Origin: Clavelina lepadiformis
Lineage: Eukaryota; Chordata; Ascidiacea; Aplousobranchia; Clavelinidae
NCBI RefSeq assembly: GCF_947623445.1
Contig: NC_135240.1
Location: forward strand, 22,196,001-22,260,000
Reading direction: 5' to 3'
DNA: 64,000 nucleotides
Part shown: positions 41,401 through 54,586 of the stretch, in pieces
How the letters are laid out: each line of letters starts with the position of its first letter
Position numbering within the stretch: position 1 is the stretch's first letter
The notes under the pieces: generated by a model
Database searches by the model: none
The model's input: the letters and a program-made list of their open reading frames with translations, nothing else
Told to the model about the DNA's origin: nothing
Made by a program: the position numbers and the translations under genes

Positions 41401-44400
41401 AGTCATAAACTGGTTTGTGTGGTAAACTGTTCGAGACGTTACGACGGTTATCGAAGGTTCGAATAGGCCCTGCCCTACTTTCGTTTTAGTCCGGGCTAAT
41501 GTATACGTCCGTCGCCTTTGTCTATTTTCAAAGGAGTTGGTAGCCGCTTTGTTGGGTTACTGGTTCGTTTTATTGTCCGTGTCGTCATTTACGATGACGC
41601 AAACGAAATTTGATTTGCCCAGTCCTTTTATAACCGTACATGTGAAATCGCCAAATCATGCTACAGCGTTTTTCCACAAGGCCAGCAAAATGTCCGATCG
41701 CGCCTACTTGTACATAAACTTAGTATTGCGCGGTCATGCCCTTTACCGATTTTTAAGGTGTGGTTGTTATGGTGTGTCTACCAAAGCTTTCGTTTGACGA
41801 AGATTAAGTGCCCTTCATTCGCCTTATACGGAAACACACTAAAATATTCTACTCTTACTAAAAAGAATCACTATTTGCCGATTTTTAGCTTTAATTTTGC
41901 TATAACTTTAAACGTTGCTAGATTACTATGTGATTTATGATATTATATTGACAATGATAACACTGGAATATGGAATCAACTAATGTTTTCATGCATCTGC
42001 CAGAATGCTTACAAGCAGCAATCAATCCATCCATAATGTAAAAATCGCCAAGATCAATAGAACAATCGGCAGTAGATACCCTTTTGTAGTGAGCTTGAAG
42101 GTTGTTTAGAAACTTTAGATTTTAAGTGTTCAGTGCACGCACGCTCAAGTGTGTGATGATTCAAAAGGAGATTACATAATCCTCTCGGTAAAGACAAATA
42201 TTTAAAAGGGAGAGGGATTCCTTATGGTATAAGTACGGACTTGCCCAATATGTCGTCTCTTTAACACTATTTCCATAGGACCGCGTGACTATCTCATATT
42301 TTTAGCACATTTTGACATGGTATAAATCATGTACCGACATTGCTGAATTGATTTAAAAAAACATTGTTTCTTGCCTCTTTTCCATATAGAAGCTTATAGA
42401 AGAACTAGTATTTCATAACAGTGATAATATTCAACCTAATTATTGTTTCAACAGGTTGTTATAATTTGTAAACTTGTAATATGTTTTCCAGCTGAAACTT
42501 CCTTTATATTAAAAACAACTCAAAAATTAAGTTGTCTTTAACAAAACGGAATTTATTTTTCTTAGAGTTTTCGGATGTTTCTTTAATTCTCTTCTTCGTT
42601 ATGTCATAACCATCTGGTCGATATACATTTTCATTGTGTTTGATCGATCTTGTTATGTTAACACACCTGTACGTGTGGTACGAACGACGTTAATGAAACT
42701 GCATGGACCTTGTGTTTTTGAATTATTCTTAGATGTGTGCTTGTGGCTTTTATGAATTTACAGAAATTTTTTGGGCAATTTAACCTTGGTCGCAAGGGAA
42801 CCTAACCTGCCAGCCATCCAATTCGTATCTTCGCGGCTTGCTGAGAAGTAGGCCTTGTTCAGCGCGGATTCAATCCAAAACATTCTACTGTAAAGTAAAG
42901 AGAAACAATTTAAAGTGGCTCCTTAAAAACCAGCTTGATATTGTGACAAAAGCGTAATGACGCTTGCCTGGATGTAGACTCTATTGACTCTGTTTACTAG
43001 AAGTCAAGGCTTGGCGTAACCCGTCCCCAAAAGCGATAGCATATATAAATAAATTATATCGGTCGTGCCAAAGTAGTGACCCAATTTTGTTATTTAATCT
43101 TAATCTGGATCTTGATTGCGAATGTCTAATCTTAAACTTTATTCTTTGATGAGTTGGCAGAGCATTTGATAATACAAAAGTCTATCCTGGCATGGGCTGC
43201 AAGCATGTTTCATCTAATCAAGATGCGAACTTTCGCTCCACTGCGCTGCTGCATATTTTTGCTGGGCTTATTTAGTTTAAACCCGGTCATGTCGAACGGT
43301 TGGTTATGATTTTGGCATGGCGGGTGTTGTTGGCCATTTGTTAAATGAGGTTGTTCAAGTAGCGCCATATGGCATTTTATTATGATCCGTAACGATAGGC
43401 TTAGTGCTTATTTACTTCGTTGCGAAATCGGTCATTGCGCACTGCCCGTCGATCCGTTCGATTAATACTCGAAGCTATGTGATTACATAGAAATCATTAC
43501 TCCAAGCTTTGACGATAAATTGTTTTGGAATGCTCTTGTTGTGGTTGTGTACATTGTCCGAATCAACGTGCCTCGTGTCTAACAGCCTGTGCATTTAGAG
43601 GCGCGTGTTTTTGGATGAGATAACAGAGCAAGAAAGGTCATGTTTTTACAGTGAAAACGCTCAGAAAATAACAAGATCTTTTGCTTTTTTCGATTTTTTT
43701 TTCGTCTAGTTATGTTCGATTTGTGCTATGTTTGCCGTTTGATTCATAGGCTGTCGTAAAATGCTTAGCATTTAAACAAGAGGCCATGTCAGATGACTTA
43801 TGCCTTAAGAAGAACACTCGTTAAATTTACTTTTTGATAAAGTAACTGCTCCCTAATTTGCACGCTCTTAAATACAGCGTCTGTCATAACGACCACTTGT
43901 TTTGGAAACGATAAATAATCAAGATAACTCAATAAATCATTTACTTAAAAGTGCTTGGAACTCTGAATCGCATTATACCGCAAGCGCAAATTAGCTTTCT
44001 GGAAGCACAAACACACTCTTGGTGCATTTCTCTGTAGAAGTGCTGCAGTAAAATGTATTATTGCTCATTAGTGACACTCAGTGTTTAAATCCTTGCTGGC
44101 ATGCCAACACTCGAAGGTATAGTGACGCAACAATGCTGTAATTATGCGTTCAGGCAATACATCATAAGTAACACGTTTTTTAAGTGGAAGGTTGTGTATC
44201 AGTTCAATTTTAATTGAGTAACTTTTGTTTATAGTTACCCAAAGCGAAAGACAGTTCAACAAGCGGTAGACGAATTGAATGTGTCCAGCATACAGGAATC
44301 GGATGGAGAGGTTACCAAGAAAACAGATAAGAAAGAACATTTTTCAGCTGTACCGCAGACTTGCGTTCAAACAGCCAAGATGAATGAGGGCCAAAATCCA

Positions 44401-47400
44401 AACGATGAAGTTTGGTGGATTTTGGTCAAGATGAAGTCTGTATTAACTAGAATGCAGTGCAGGATTTTGAATAAAAACTTGGACCAACAGTCAGCATCAG
44501 TTAAAGTTTTGGGAGATGAACTGTTGTTCGCCCAAATTGGTCAGGTAGGTCGAGTCCAGGTGATGGATCCCAAACACAAGCCTTGCTCCTCTCAGCCATC
44601 CGTAGCCACTACGGAGTCTTCCTCAACGGACTCGGAGTCGGATGCAAATGGAGCTAATTTACAAGACTGGGATCTCATGTCCGAGTTGTGCGTCCAGCTC
44701 AATGACGTAATTAGCCGAGGACGCCACATCCTGAGCAGAACTACGGTCACGTCATCATCGCGTTATCGCCTGGCCGAGTTCAGTTACCGCGCCGCGTCCA
44801 ATGTGGTCCAATCAATTTTGTCTTCACGAGAATCACTTTCCAGTCTTTTGAAAACGATCGAAGATCTGATTTCAGAATATCGACGCGAAGTTAACCGCGA
44901 ACACTTGGAAAATCAACGCAATCGATTAGACCGCGCTTGCTCCCATGGCGGGCGTTTATCTTTCACAGATATCATTCTTAAGGAAAACGAAGTTCTTTCC
45001 GCATTGTCCGCTCTTCCCCACAACAAAGTCGCCTCTATAAAGGTACAGGTATTGTCACAGCAAGTGACAGGATTAAAGTATCTTTGCAGCTTAAGCTAGT
45101 TCTTATAGGGAAAGCTCGTTGCTCTGTGTATGAATATTTCAGTTTATTTGCAAAGTGAGGCAGTTTTCGTTTAAGACTAAAGTTCTATTGATGTAAACGA
45201 ATAAGGTTTGTGTGTGTGTCTACCTTACGTTGTAGTGTTGTTTTCACACCATTTACTAACCAGTGGGCTCCCAAACTTATCTGATTCTCTGTTTTTGTTT
45301 TAAATAAATTATTAATACAATTAGTATTAAATTATGTAGTAAACCGCGTTTTTTAAATAAAACTAATCTAACACAGAAATAAATTTGTAGAAATTTCTTG
45401 CTGATGTCGTTGTGGATTTATAGTATCATGCATCATAAAGAGCATAGCTTCGAAAATTATTTGTTGTTGTCAAATGTATACCCAACATCCACACTGGAAA
45501 ACATAGTTTAATAATTTTCAAATAATACAGGACGTGGAAAATCGACCTGGGAGTAGCGGAGGTCGATATGTTCTTCCCGGAATGGATATTGACGATTTAG
45601 AAAATTTCTGCATGCAGCCTGCGCCGCAGGTTATTGTCACTTTTCGATATTAACGTCATACAATGTTTGATTTGATATAATAAAGATAGTTGATATTTGC
45701 TGATATATATATCAATAAAAATGTTTATTTGACAGTAGTATGCTTTTATTTGCATCTAATTTCAGGGTTATACAATCAAATGTCGAATTACTCGCGACAA
45801 AAAAGGAATAGATCGACATGCTTTTCCCACTTATTTTCTGCATTACGAGAGGGATGATGGGAAAAAGGTGAGCTCTTGAAACTCGTTCACCATCTCTTTT
45901 TACACTTGACTTTAAGTAATACGTAATGCCCTAATATAGGCTGCAATTACACCTGCTGCTGTCAGGGAATTTTATTTATTGCTGAATAATGTTATGTCAT
46001 GTTTCTAACAATCTTTATTACAAAAGCTGATGTTGTTGACCTAGTTTTTGTAACAATTAATAAAAAATGATTTGTGATTTGCCAGATTTTCATCCTGGCC
46101 GGACGAAAGCGGAAACGAAGCAAAACGTCCAATTATCTCATTTCCGTTGACGCGACAGACTTGTCAAGGGAAGGAGAGTCTTACATTGGTTAGTTCAATT
46201 TATTTTGAGACTTAATTGATTGAGGTTTATTCTATAAATATTGAATAAATAACATAAGATGAGCGATTTTTTTTCTGTGGTTTAGTTCAAGCTATACTCG
46301 GACACCCCATGAACTGTATTTCACAGCCTATTTACAGTCACAAATAAGAAATTCAAGTATTGCGACTACTGCGTAAGCTCGGCAGCACTATTGAAGATGT
46401 TACACCTGTAGTAATCAATTGCCATACGTTTAAAAATATTCAGTATGACGCCTCTTTAGCATTTCGTCATTCATTTCCTCTAATTTTTGTCACTTTTAAT
46501 CGGAGAAGATTCTCCTGGCGTTAAAGACAATACGTGCGCGGTGCTAACTTAATAAATTCCTGTTGGCTCAAGTGTATCCGCTTATATGAATTAATTATTT
46601 ACATGACCATATCATTGTACACGACGTCAACTTCAATCGTAAAAGAAATGTAGCAACCGACAAAAAAGGGACTGCCTAATCGGAGTTGCTACTTGCTAGT
46701 TTTCAACTATACCAGGATAGATAGATTTCAAGAAGTATTTAGACTACAAGGACCAAAGCCATCCCATTGCCGATGCCCTCGTAGCGATAACATATGATTC
46801 TTGCTACGATAATTGTACTCTAATTCCGCGAAATACTGTAATTGTTACCGGCAAGTTACCTCATGATTAATTTATGTGGTCGAACGTCATTTGGTTCGGT
46901 CGTTCTGCTCAGGAAAATTTTCGTTATTATATCCATTTTGATAGTGAAATATCTTTCACTGCAAATCTATATTGGGCAGTGAATTCAATGGCATTGTAAC
47001 TGTACTCACACATAACAAATGCTACGTACGCAGGTCTCTTTCTCAAAACTACGGCTTTTATCGCACCTGCCTTTCTAAGTTTATCCGATATGTTGCTTCT
47101 CAGGCAAACTCCGTTCGAATATGATGGGAACGAAATTTACGGTGTTCGACAATGGAAAGAAATGGGGAGACACCGAACTTGAACTTGACCGAAGTAATCT
47201 GCGTGAAGATCTCGCAGCCATTTGCTACGAAACAAACGTTCTCGGTTTTAAGGTATAGGTTTTTGAGGATTATTAACAAGGAATGTTTGAACTGTTAGTC
47301 GTGTAGTCGCAGTTGATATACAGCATCGCTTTTACAGTATAGTCACTCACTTTGGGTTAAAATATAGTTTTGCTATTTCTCAACCGTTTTAATTTCTGGC

Positions 47401-48399
47401 ATGTTGCGAAAGGTCCAAGTACGATCAAATAATGCTTATTTGTAATCCATTTCCTACCACAATTTTTTGTATGACATGCTTTTGAAATTACTTCAGGGTC
47501 CAAGAAAAATGACGGTTGTAATCCCCGGTATGAACGTGTCACACGAGCGAGTGAAATTCAAGCCAATACACGTAAGCACACGGACTTTTTTATCTTTATT
47601 GGTTGATGGTAACTAAAACAGTTTTAAGTCTACATTAAGTGAGTAGTTTCGACTTCTCAATCAAAGATGTTTTTATGCACAGGAAAGGGAAAGCATATTG
47701 TCAAGATGGCAAAATAAGAACATGGAAAATTTGATCGAATTATCAAACAAGACTCCGGTCTGGAACGAAGGTAGAATTAAATTTAGGACAACAGCTTCCA
47801 ATTTTACAAGATTACTAATTTTATTTGTATTAATTTTGTTAAAGTATGTATGGTCGAAGTTGTTATAAATGAACCTAAAATACTTTTTTCCCCAGACACT
47901 CAATCATACGTGTTAAACTTTCGGGGTCGTGTCACGCAAGCGTCAATCAAAAATTTTCAAATAATTCACCAAAGCGATCGTAAGTTGGCTCACCATGTAA
48001 AATACTGTTCATAGACATTGTCATCGTCATTTCACTTAAAGTTGCATGATTGTTAATACATCATCGATTGTTTTGAATTGAATAACAATTAGCCTGTGAC
48101 CGTTTTTTTGTCAGATTAACCCAATGTTACTTATAAGTTATATACCTAATGATTTGTAAACTATTGAATAGCAGATCTACGTATCTATATTTTTTTATAT
48201 AGCTCTGTCGATCTATAATACAATGTAGTATCTATCTATGTAAATTTTTGTATTTCAAATTGCAGCGGAATACATCGTCATGCAATTTGGCAAGGTCGAA
48301 AACGACGTATTCACACTGGACTACAATTACCCAATGAACGCCGTGCAGGCATTTGCAATCGCTTTATCCAGTTTTGACAGCAAATTGGCGTGCGAGTAA
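35405..48399 (+). CDS. TUB: Tubby/TULP family protein with an expanded central region
   Basis: Exons: 35405-35486 (ATG at 35409), 35621-35795, 36005-36199, optional 36693-36833, 38517-38653, 39369-39641, 40115-40560, 44235-45042, 45531-45629, 45766-45867, 46086-46188, 47104-47252, 47497-47571, 47683-47770, 47896-47979, 48266-48399. All phases agree. The total is 981 aa without the optional exon and 1,028 with it. The N-terminus ([20 protein letters not shown], then LPLVES) and the acidic [10 protein letters not shown] match vertebrate TUB. The C-terminal 250 residues are a full tubby domain: [24 protein letters not shown] with the basic phosphoinositide-binding residues, [18 protein letters not shown] and the ending FDSKLACE. 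Tubby proteins bind membrane PI(4,5)P2 and help carry receptors into cilia. Exons at 39369, 40115 and 44235 add 509 residues of no recognised domain, giving about twice the usual length (440-560 aa). Skipping all three keeps frame and gives 472 aa. TUB versus TULP1-3 is not settled. Confidence 0.9.
36693..36833 (+). CDS. Cassette exon inside the tubby gene (47 codons)
   Basis: The stretch follows a TTACTATTAG acceptor and precedes a GTAATT donor. It is open in the one frame that fits both neighbours (phase 1 in, phase 1 out), so including or skipping it leaves the tubby frame intact. It encodes [20 protein letters not shown], then a polar stretch, and ends CWETLVEPL. No family is recognised. 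It lies between the exons at 36005-36199 and 38517-38653. Confidence 0.55.
37653..38051. mobile_element. Degraded hAT-type miniature element in a tubby intron
   Basis: The left end reads CAGTGCTTTTTAAGTC and the right end is roughly its inverse (GGTTTGAGAAGCACTA). Inside are GTGACCCATAT and TTGACCCAAC words like those in the element at 50630-50929. The flanks match at only 5 of 8 bases, so it is an old copy and the boundaries are approximate. Confidence 0.4.
40561..44234. other. Large tubby intron with a shift to CpG-rich DNA
   Basis: This is the largest intron of the gene (3.7 kb). From about 40.9 kb onward CpG is frequent, unlike the 34.2-40.6 kb part. No reliable exon was found in it; the open frame at 41537-41797 has no splice partners. 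It could hold a second promoter for the downstream exons. If the donor at 40561 is not used, the upstream exon would stop at once, at TAA (40562-40564). Confidence 0.4.
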
Positions 48400-49885
48400 A
48401 CCGGTTCAACCTTGGGCATTGTCTTACTTCAACAGCAGCTTATTAATTCGCTTAATTTATTCTTTACATAACGTAATTTTGTTGTAAATGTTTATTCTGT
48501 CTGTAACGATCGCTTCTGGTCACGTAGGCCTACTGGAGAAAGGTATTCCGAGCAAATGTGAAGACTAAAAAGAAATACCTCAAATTTCTAAACACTTTCA
48601 TTTGAAGGATGCGTCTTACACGAAGTTTGAGAACATGTCTAAAATTTATTATCCTCCGATATATATCAAAAGCTCTTTGATTGCTGCAAAGTGTGCAGGT
48701 ATCAAAAAGAGTTCGGAAATTTCACTGTGTGTACTTCGCGAGCTGTGCTTGATTGTATGCTGCATTTTCGCCTTCTTATGACTTGACCCTTTTTACTCAG
48801 TGCTATGAGCTGACTTCGCTATCAGAATCCCCCAAAAGTTTTTGTGTTAGCTGGAAATTAATTGTGCTAGTATTAATGATAAGCCATATTTGTAAAAAGT
48901 GAGTTGAATAGCAAATATAGGTACGTATGAGTAAAATTTGGCAATCAATGGCATATTTTTAGAATACCTGTATAAATCTGGCTGGTGTTTTAAAATAGAC
49001 TTGTGTGATTTGCAGATTTTTGATGTGAGCGATAGATTCCATTGTCTTATACTATTCTCGTTGTCAGTATTTCTGAAGTTTTTGGTACAGGTTGCAGACT
49101 AGTAGCTTGTTTGATTAGTTAAAGCCTTTCCTAACAATGGAATGCGACATGATATATTTTTTTTAATTTTCAGGTTTAAGTATTTAACTTTTCGTATTTA
49201 ATCCGATGAACTTGTGCTCATTTTTATTAACACAGTAACTTTTTGATATTTTTTTGGGTTAGTTTTTTGTATATTTCTACAATGAAATATTTACATATAC
49301 TTGATGCCGAATTGATAGCTTTTCTGTGCATATGACACTTTTCTTTTCCGTCGCTGATTTTGTTTTTGTTAGGATTTATGTGATTCAAACTTTTATAATT
49401 GTTGTAGTTCTCGCCAAATATTGTGAATATTAAAGTTGTCAACTCAAACAGATACTACTTTGCGTTAGAGGGGCACTAAGATAAGTGTACAAGCCTAAAA
49501 ACCTACGAAGTGACTATTTCACCGTAAGTAGTTCACGCAGTCAGTTATCAAAGGTAGGGGATTAGGACTTAGGAGAATGGTTTGATTTTGCCATTTTAGG
49601 TTTTATTGGAGTTAAATTTAGATTAGAATGTAGGTATAGGTTAGGTTACTATGTTATAACATTTAAGTTACAGTAGGTTAACAACAAACTGAAAAATAGC
49701 TTCGAACGCTCGATTTTTTCTGATGAAATAATGACAGCTAAAAACTTACTAATTCGGCTAAAAAGTAGGCGGAGCTTGGAAGTCGCTTAAACGTATGTGA
49801 ACAGAGAAAGAAAAACCCTTCTTCTTCTGTAGATTTTCTATGAAAAAGCGTTTTAGAAAATCCTGGTTAATCAACTAGTGATTAC

Positions 49886-50491
49886 TAGGGCAACCAGTTT
49901 TTTGACCTAAAAAGTTTAAATTTTGACCTTAAAATTTGCAAATTTTGACCTCATTTTGACCTAAAAAGTTTAACTTTTGACCTCATTTTGAAAAACGCTA
50001 TACTGATAATCTCTACACTGTCTACAGCAACTTTCTAATCTAAAGCTGCATTTAAAAATGACAAAATGCTTTTCTAGTGTTGACTTTTTTTCGTTTCTGC
50101 GTATTAAGATTGACAACTTGCAGTTTCAAATGCAATGCCGTCACATCGTGACGTCACCAAACGCGCTGAAAAGCCTTCCCTCTCTTTGTGGCTTTGGTTC
50201 TAAGTAAAATTTGCGGCACTGGAATTGTTTGCGGTACAAGAAAAGAGAAAAACGGAAGAATAATATTACAAAATGGTTACAAAATTACAAGTTTAATAGA
50301 TTTTGACCTAAAAAAAAGACCTAAAGAAACAATTTGACCGTATTTTGACCCCTAACGTAACATTTTGACTTTATTTGACCTAATAACTTCTATACCACAC
50401 GTCGTACAAAGCTGAAATTTGTTTTGTGCTTGTTTGATAACATTCTGGGCAGGTTAAAAAAAATTGACCATATTGACTTTTGGTTGCCCTA
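49886..50491. mobile_element. hAT-type non-autonomous element, 606 bp, TTTTGACC-rich
   Basis: It is flanked by the perfect 8-base direct repeat GTGATTAC (49878-49885 and 50492-50499). The ends are inverted: TAGGGCAACCA at the left and TGGTTGCCCTA at the right. Near both ends the sequence TTTTGACCT(A/C)A recurs many times on the + strand. There is no transposase frame. The 8-bp duplication and TA...TA ends point to the hAT superfamily. Confidence 0.85.
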
Positions 50492-50629
50492 GTGATTACT
50501 ATAGAATGGTTTGTACCAGTAGGCCTACGCAACAAAAAGTGTGTATTGGTATGCGAACTTATTATTTTAATATCCCCAAAACGTTTAAATTGTCTGTCAG
50601 ATGGAGTCTGATAGGCGTATACTATAGAA

Positions 50630-50929
50630 CAGTAGTTTTCAACCTTTTTCATACCGTGACCCATTTCAACAACCCAATGTAACTAACGACCCTCTTCCAA
50701 AAATTTTGATTCAGGCATATCTAATACATTTGTGTATGCGCAGTAGCTCAAAAAAATATAATTAAAAACAACATAAATTATGAACATAACGCTCTGTTGA
50801 AAAAGATACTCATTTATTGAATTGGCATTCTCGTAATAGTGGTTGGTATTTAATTGTCGTCTTCACGACCCCCAGAGAAAAGGCAAACGACCCACCCGCG
50901 GGTCGCGAACCCCAGGTTGAAAACCACTG
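50630..50929. mobile_element. hAT-type non-autonomous element, 300 bp
   Basis: A perfect 8-base duplication, CTATAGAA, occurs at 50622-50629 and 50930-50937. The left end is CAGTAGTTTTCAACCTTTTT and the right end is CCCAGGTTGAAAACCACTG, an imperfect inverted pair. The CAGTGGTTCTCAACC-like end is typical of hAT miniature elements in animals. No coding capacity. Confidence 0.85.
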
Positions 50930-53900
50930 CTATAGAAGATATACTATAACTATATCTTGTAGCCTTTTTATCGTAGGTGTAGGTCCCTATTTCGGAGCAT
51001 TTTGTTGTTCAAAAAAATCGAAAGCTAGCTTTATTGAAAACAATGCGCTGTTCTTCACACTTGAGAATTTTAGCATTTTATTATATTTGAGGCTACGTTT
51101 GCCTGTAGCCTACTGTATTGTGGTTGATCCTAGAAACACTTTGAAACCCGCCAGGATTTACTCATGTAAATAAGTATCCAAGCGAATAGAAACTGTGCCT
51201 CGCACGTGCCACGCTTCGCTGACCAATCGCGACTCGCTCAGACTTAGACATGTAAAAAGGTTCACTGAAAACTATACTTAGAAGCAGCTCGTTTTATGTC
51301 CTGTCATCTAACCAGATTGGCGAACAATCAGTATATGGACTTTAAAACTTAACTATTAAATTATAGTAGCGGAACTTAGCCAGCTTAGAGTCCCTATGCA
51401 AGAACTGATGGCGGGGCACTTTGCCGATTTAAATAAATTAATGCAATAATAGTGTTAAGTTAAACTAAAATCAACTCTTTGCAAATTAGCTCCTATCAAA
51501 GCTTTGCTTCGTGACAAATTTTCACCAAAACATCTTTTTTTGAGAATACAATGTAAATGTAAAATGTAATATAATTTGTACAAAATAAAACTTAAATGGT
51601 TATTTTTGTTTTGGTGTTAAGTAACGGTAGCCCAAACTCACTCACATCACTCGGATTGGCCTAAGTGCGGCCCCGAGTATAAGGTAAAATGCCTTAGCTT
51701 AACCAAATATATTCAGTCTGCTGGAAATCTTTCCTTAATATGTGATGTCTATTGTTTATGACATAGTTGATTTTGCTTTTTTTTCAAATCAAGATTTAAT
51801 CTCGGAGCAGAAAAGTCACGTGATCGATAAAATAAATTTAAACAAAAAATACTTAAAAAAATGTTTAAGGGTGTTTTAAAAATTGTTAATCACACTTAAG
51901 ATGTGTTTTAGGTAGCTGGAACCGCTAAAATTGCATCTACATGGCAATTTAAATGTAATTTTTGGTTTTGGGTTGTAAATTATAGATACATTTAGTTGCT
52001 TGCTTGATTGCGCAATTTGCTCAGAATCATGACGTAAAGCAACATGGCGTAAATCAAGCGTGTGTTGAAGAAAAAAATTGCTTCGTCGAAGACGTTTCGA
52101 TTACGACTTATGAAGTCTTTGACTGTTTCCGTAAATTGTGTAATAAAATCGTTGTGCAAGAATTCACTATGAGGTGAAGCTGGCACGAGCGGTTTCTCCC
52201 ATAGCTTAAGTGCGCAAGGCCTACGGAACGCGGGAAGTGTGCAAATATCAATACGATACGGTAGGCCCTAATACTGGAGTATAATCCTCAGCTTGTGCAT
52301 TGATGATTTGTCTATGCTTTTTATAGGCTTGGCTATTACCAAATGGCTGAGTAGTTAATTCTGTAGGCTAATGAAGTAATATCATACTTCTGTAATCATT
52401 GCTAACATAATTTTGTAATTGTTGCAGATGCAAAACGTCTGTTTGCAGGTTAGAAGTCTTTCAAAGGCTGAAAGGAGTAGCCTTATCACCAACTTTGTGT
52501 CTCTCTTAATTTCGTTTTTGCTACACCGTTATGGTGTTTGTGGTATGCTAAATGTTTAGTAACATATACCGTAATTTAGATATTTCCTTGCAAACAGCAA
52601 TAACAGATTTTCTTAAAAATCAAACAACAGCTACGGTTCATCAGTACGGTACGGTACGATGCATAGCTTTATCAGCTACCTACGTAAATCCTGAAATGTG
52701 TATATTCTTTTACTCCTGGCCTAAATATTTGTAAACTTAAGGTTATTCTTGTAGCCATTAACAATTTGAAAAGTAACTTGAAATTGTGCTCTGTTTGCAG
52801 CAGAAATTGAGCATGGGCTTCAGTGGAAAGTATGGCAACACAAGAAATTTTGGGTACAAAAGCAGGGTATTTTGGCCTGATAATGTGCATTTCCTTTCAA
52901 ATCGAGCATTAAATCGGTTATCACAATGAACAATGAACTTTTATGATTTTACCTAATTTACGCTTAACTTGTATATATACATTAGGTACCATATGAGTAA
53001 ATCCTAGGCTGAGAGATTGAACAGATTTTCAAGACATTTCTCGGTAAAACAATTTGCTCCGAATCAAAGTGAGCCCACATGTGACAATATTTCCTAAATA
53101 CCTCTCATTTTTATCTGCTATTATGTTAACAATCTGTAGATCAACAAAGTAATTGTGAGAGCTTAAAGTTGGCAATATATGAAGTTTATGTGAATATGAA
53201 TTTTCAAAACATACATAAAGCACAGTTCTCAAAACCATGTGATGGCCACTTAAAAATTAAAATAGATACCATTCTAAGCTCAGTCCTAATCTTGACTGTT
53301 TTGCTGTTACATCTAAATTTTAGCATGGCCTACATTTAAAATTTTTACATATATTGTGTTAGAACGTGGTGAAGGAAGTCAAGTGTCCAGCCCACAAAGC
53401 TAATTTTGCATCTGCAGCAACAATGGTATATATTCAATTCAGATATGAAATTGCATTAGCTTAATCGCAATGACTCACTTATTTACAAAAAGACCAAGTG
53501 TGCTATTTAATTATGATTTGCCTCATTAAGACTATTACCTCTTAAATTTGCTTACACTATGTGCCACTTTTCGCTTCGTTGTTATCAGTTTTGACATATC
53601 TATATTACATGTTGCAGTTTATCATGCTGTCCTTCCAATGCATGGGGAAATGGAATCACATTTTGGTACTTTATCGCAGTAATGCTTATCTGAACTGTAT
53701 ATGCAATATCAGTTGGCCACTACATTTATGTGTAATGTAGATAAATCTCAATGAGACCCTTAGAAATGTAATCGTTTAGTTTCGGAGTTCAGCTTACATC
53801 AATATTTTATTTTGCAGTTCCTATTCTTTGATTCAGTTTATCAGGTGTGCAATATGCAAAAATAGGTATATATCTAGCTAGTTTTAAATATGTTTAAAAT

Positions 53901-54540
53901 TTTGCTTCGTTATGGTTCGTGACTAAAATGCCTAAAATATAAAAGTATATTCCAAAACACCCACAAATGCACACTAGTTCATGATGTGTTATATACTGTA
54001 CAACTCAGATGCTTTCTCTAGATTTCAGCTGCCTTTGCCTGTTGCAGTTAGTATCCAGTATTACCAATTATACTTCTAGCTATTGCTAAACACTAGTCTT
54101 TAACTGGTAATATTAAACAACAAAATATTGTGACCATTGACTAGGGCGCAAGACATTGTGTGTAATGAAGACTAGAATTGTGTATGCCACAGTGAGGATT
54201 TTGTTGGTAAAACGAGTTGGCAGAGTGTGTAATTTTACTAGCTGAAACATAAATAACCGTTGGTGTTTTGTGTTATGACTAGGATATAGGTGTGAGGAAG
54301 CACCACTATGTCTTGGTCTCTTTTTTGCTATTCCATCCTTACAGAAGCTATCGTAAGTTATAAAATTTACAGTATACTGTAACGAGGTCTCACCCTGCAC
54401 GTAATGGTTTTGTTTTTATTTGTTTCTCCCCAGTAGGGCTTTTTTGTGTATATACTGAAATCATTGTGGTGGTTTAAACCTCTCAACCCATCTGCCATCT
54501 TGACTCGATAAACTTTCCAAGAAACACTTAAGAACTTACC

Positions 54541-54556
54541 TTGTTTCTTTAACTAG
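54541..54556 (+). promoter_or_regulatory. Splice acceptor 30 bases upstream of the RBM39-like start
   Basis: TTGTTTCTTTAACTAG is a pyrimidine-rich acceptor-like sequence shortly before the ATG at 54587. It may end a 5' UTR intron or serve as a spliced-leader site. It is the only splice-like signal seen in an otherwise unbroken gene. Confidence 0.3.
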
Positions 54557-54586
54557 AGTTGATACTATTATTTCGTGACAAAAAAC

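Larger units (their letters stand above)
48400..54550. other. Intergenic DNA between tubby and the RBM39-like gene
   Basis: No exon was recognised. It contains the 3' UTR of tubby, whose end is not resolved, and two hAT-type miniature elements at 49886-50491 and 50630-50929. The rest is AT-rich unique-looking sequence. Confidence 0.5.

Noticed and set aside
41448..41480. GGTTCGAATAGGCCC, another B-box-like word
   Set aside because: Same reason: no cloverleaf could be drawn.
41537..41797. 86-codon open frame in the large tubby intron
   Set aside because: No acceptor or donor in a phase that fits tubby and no family resemblance; kept only as a note because the region is CpG-rich.
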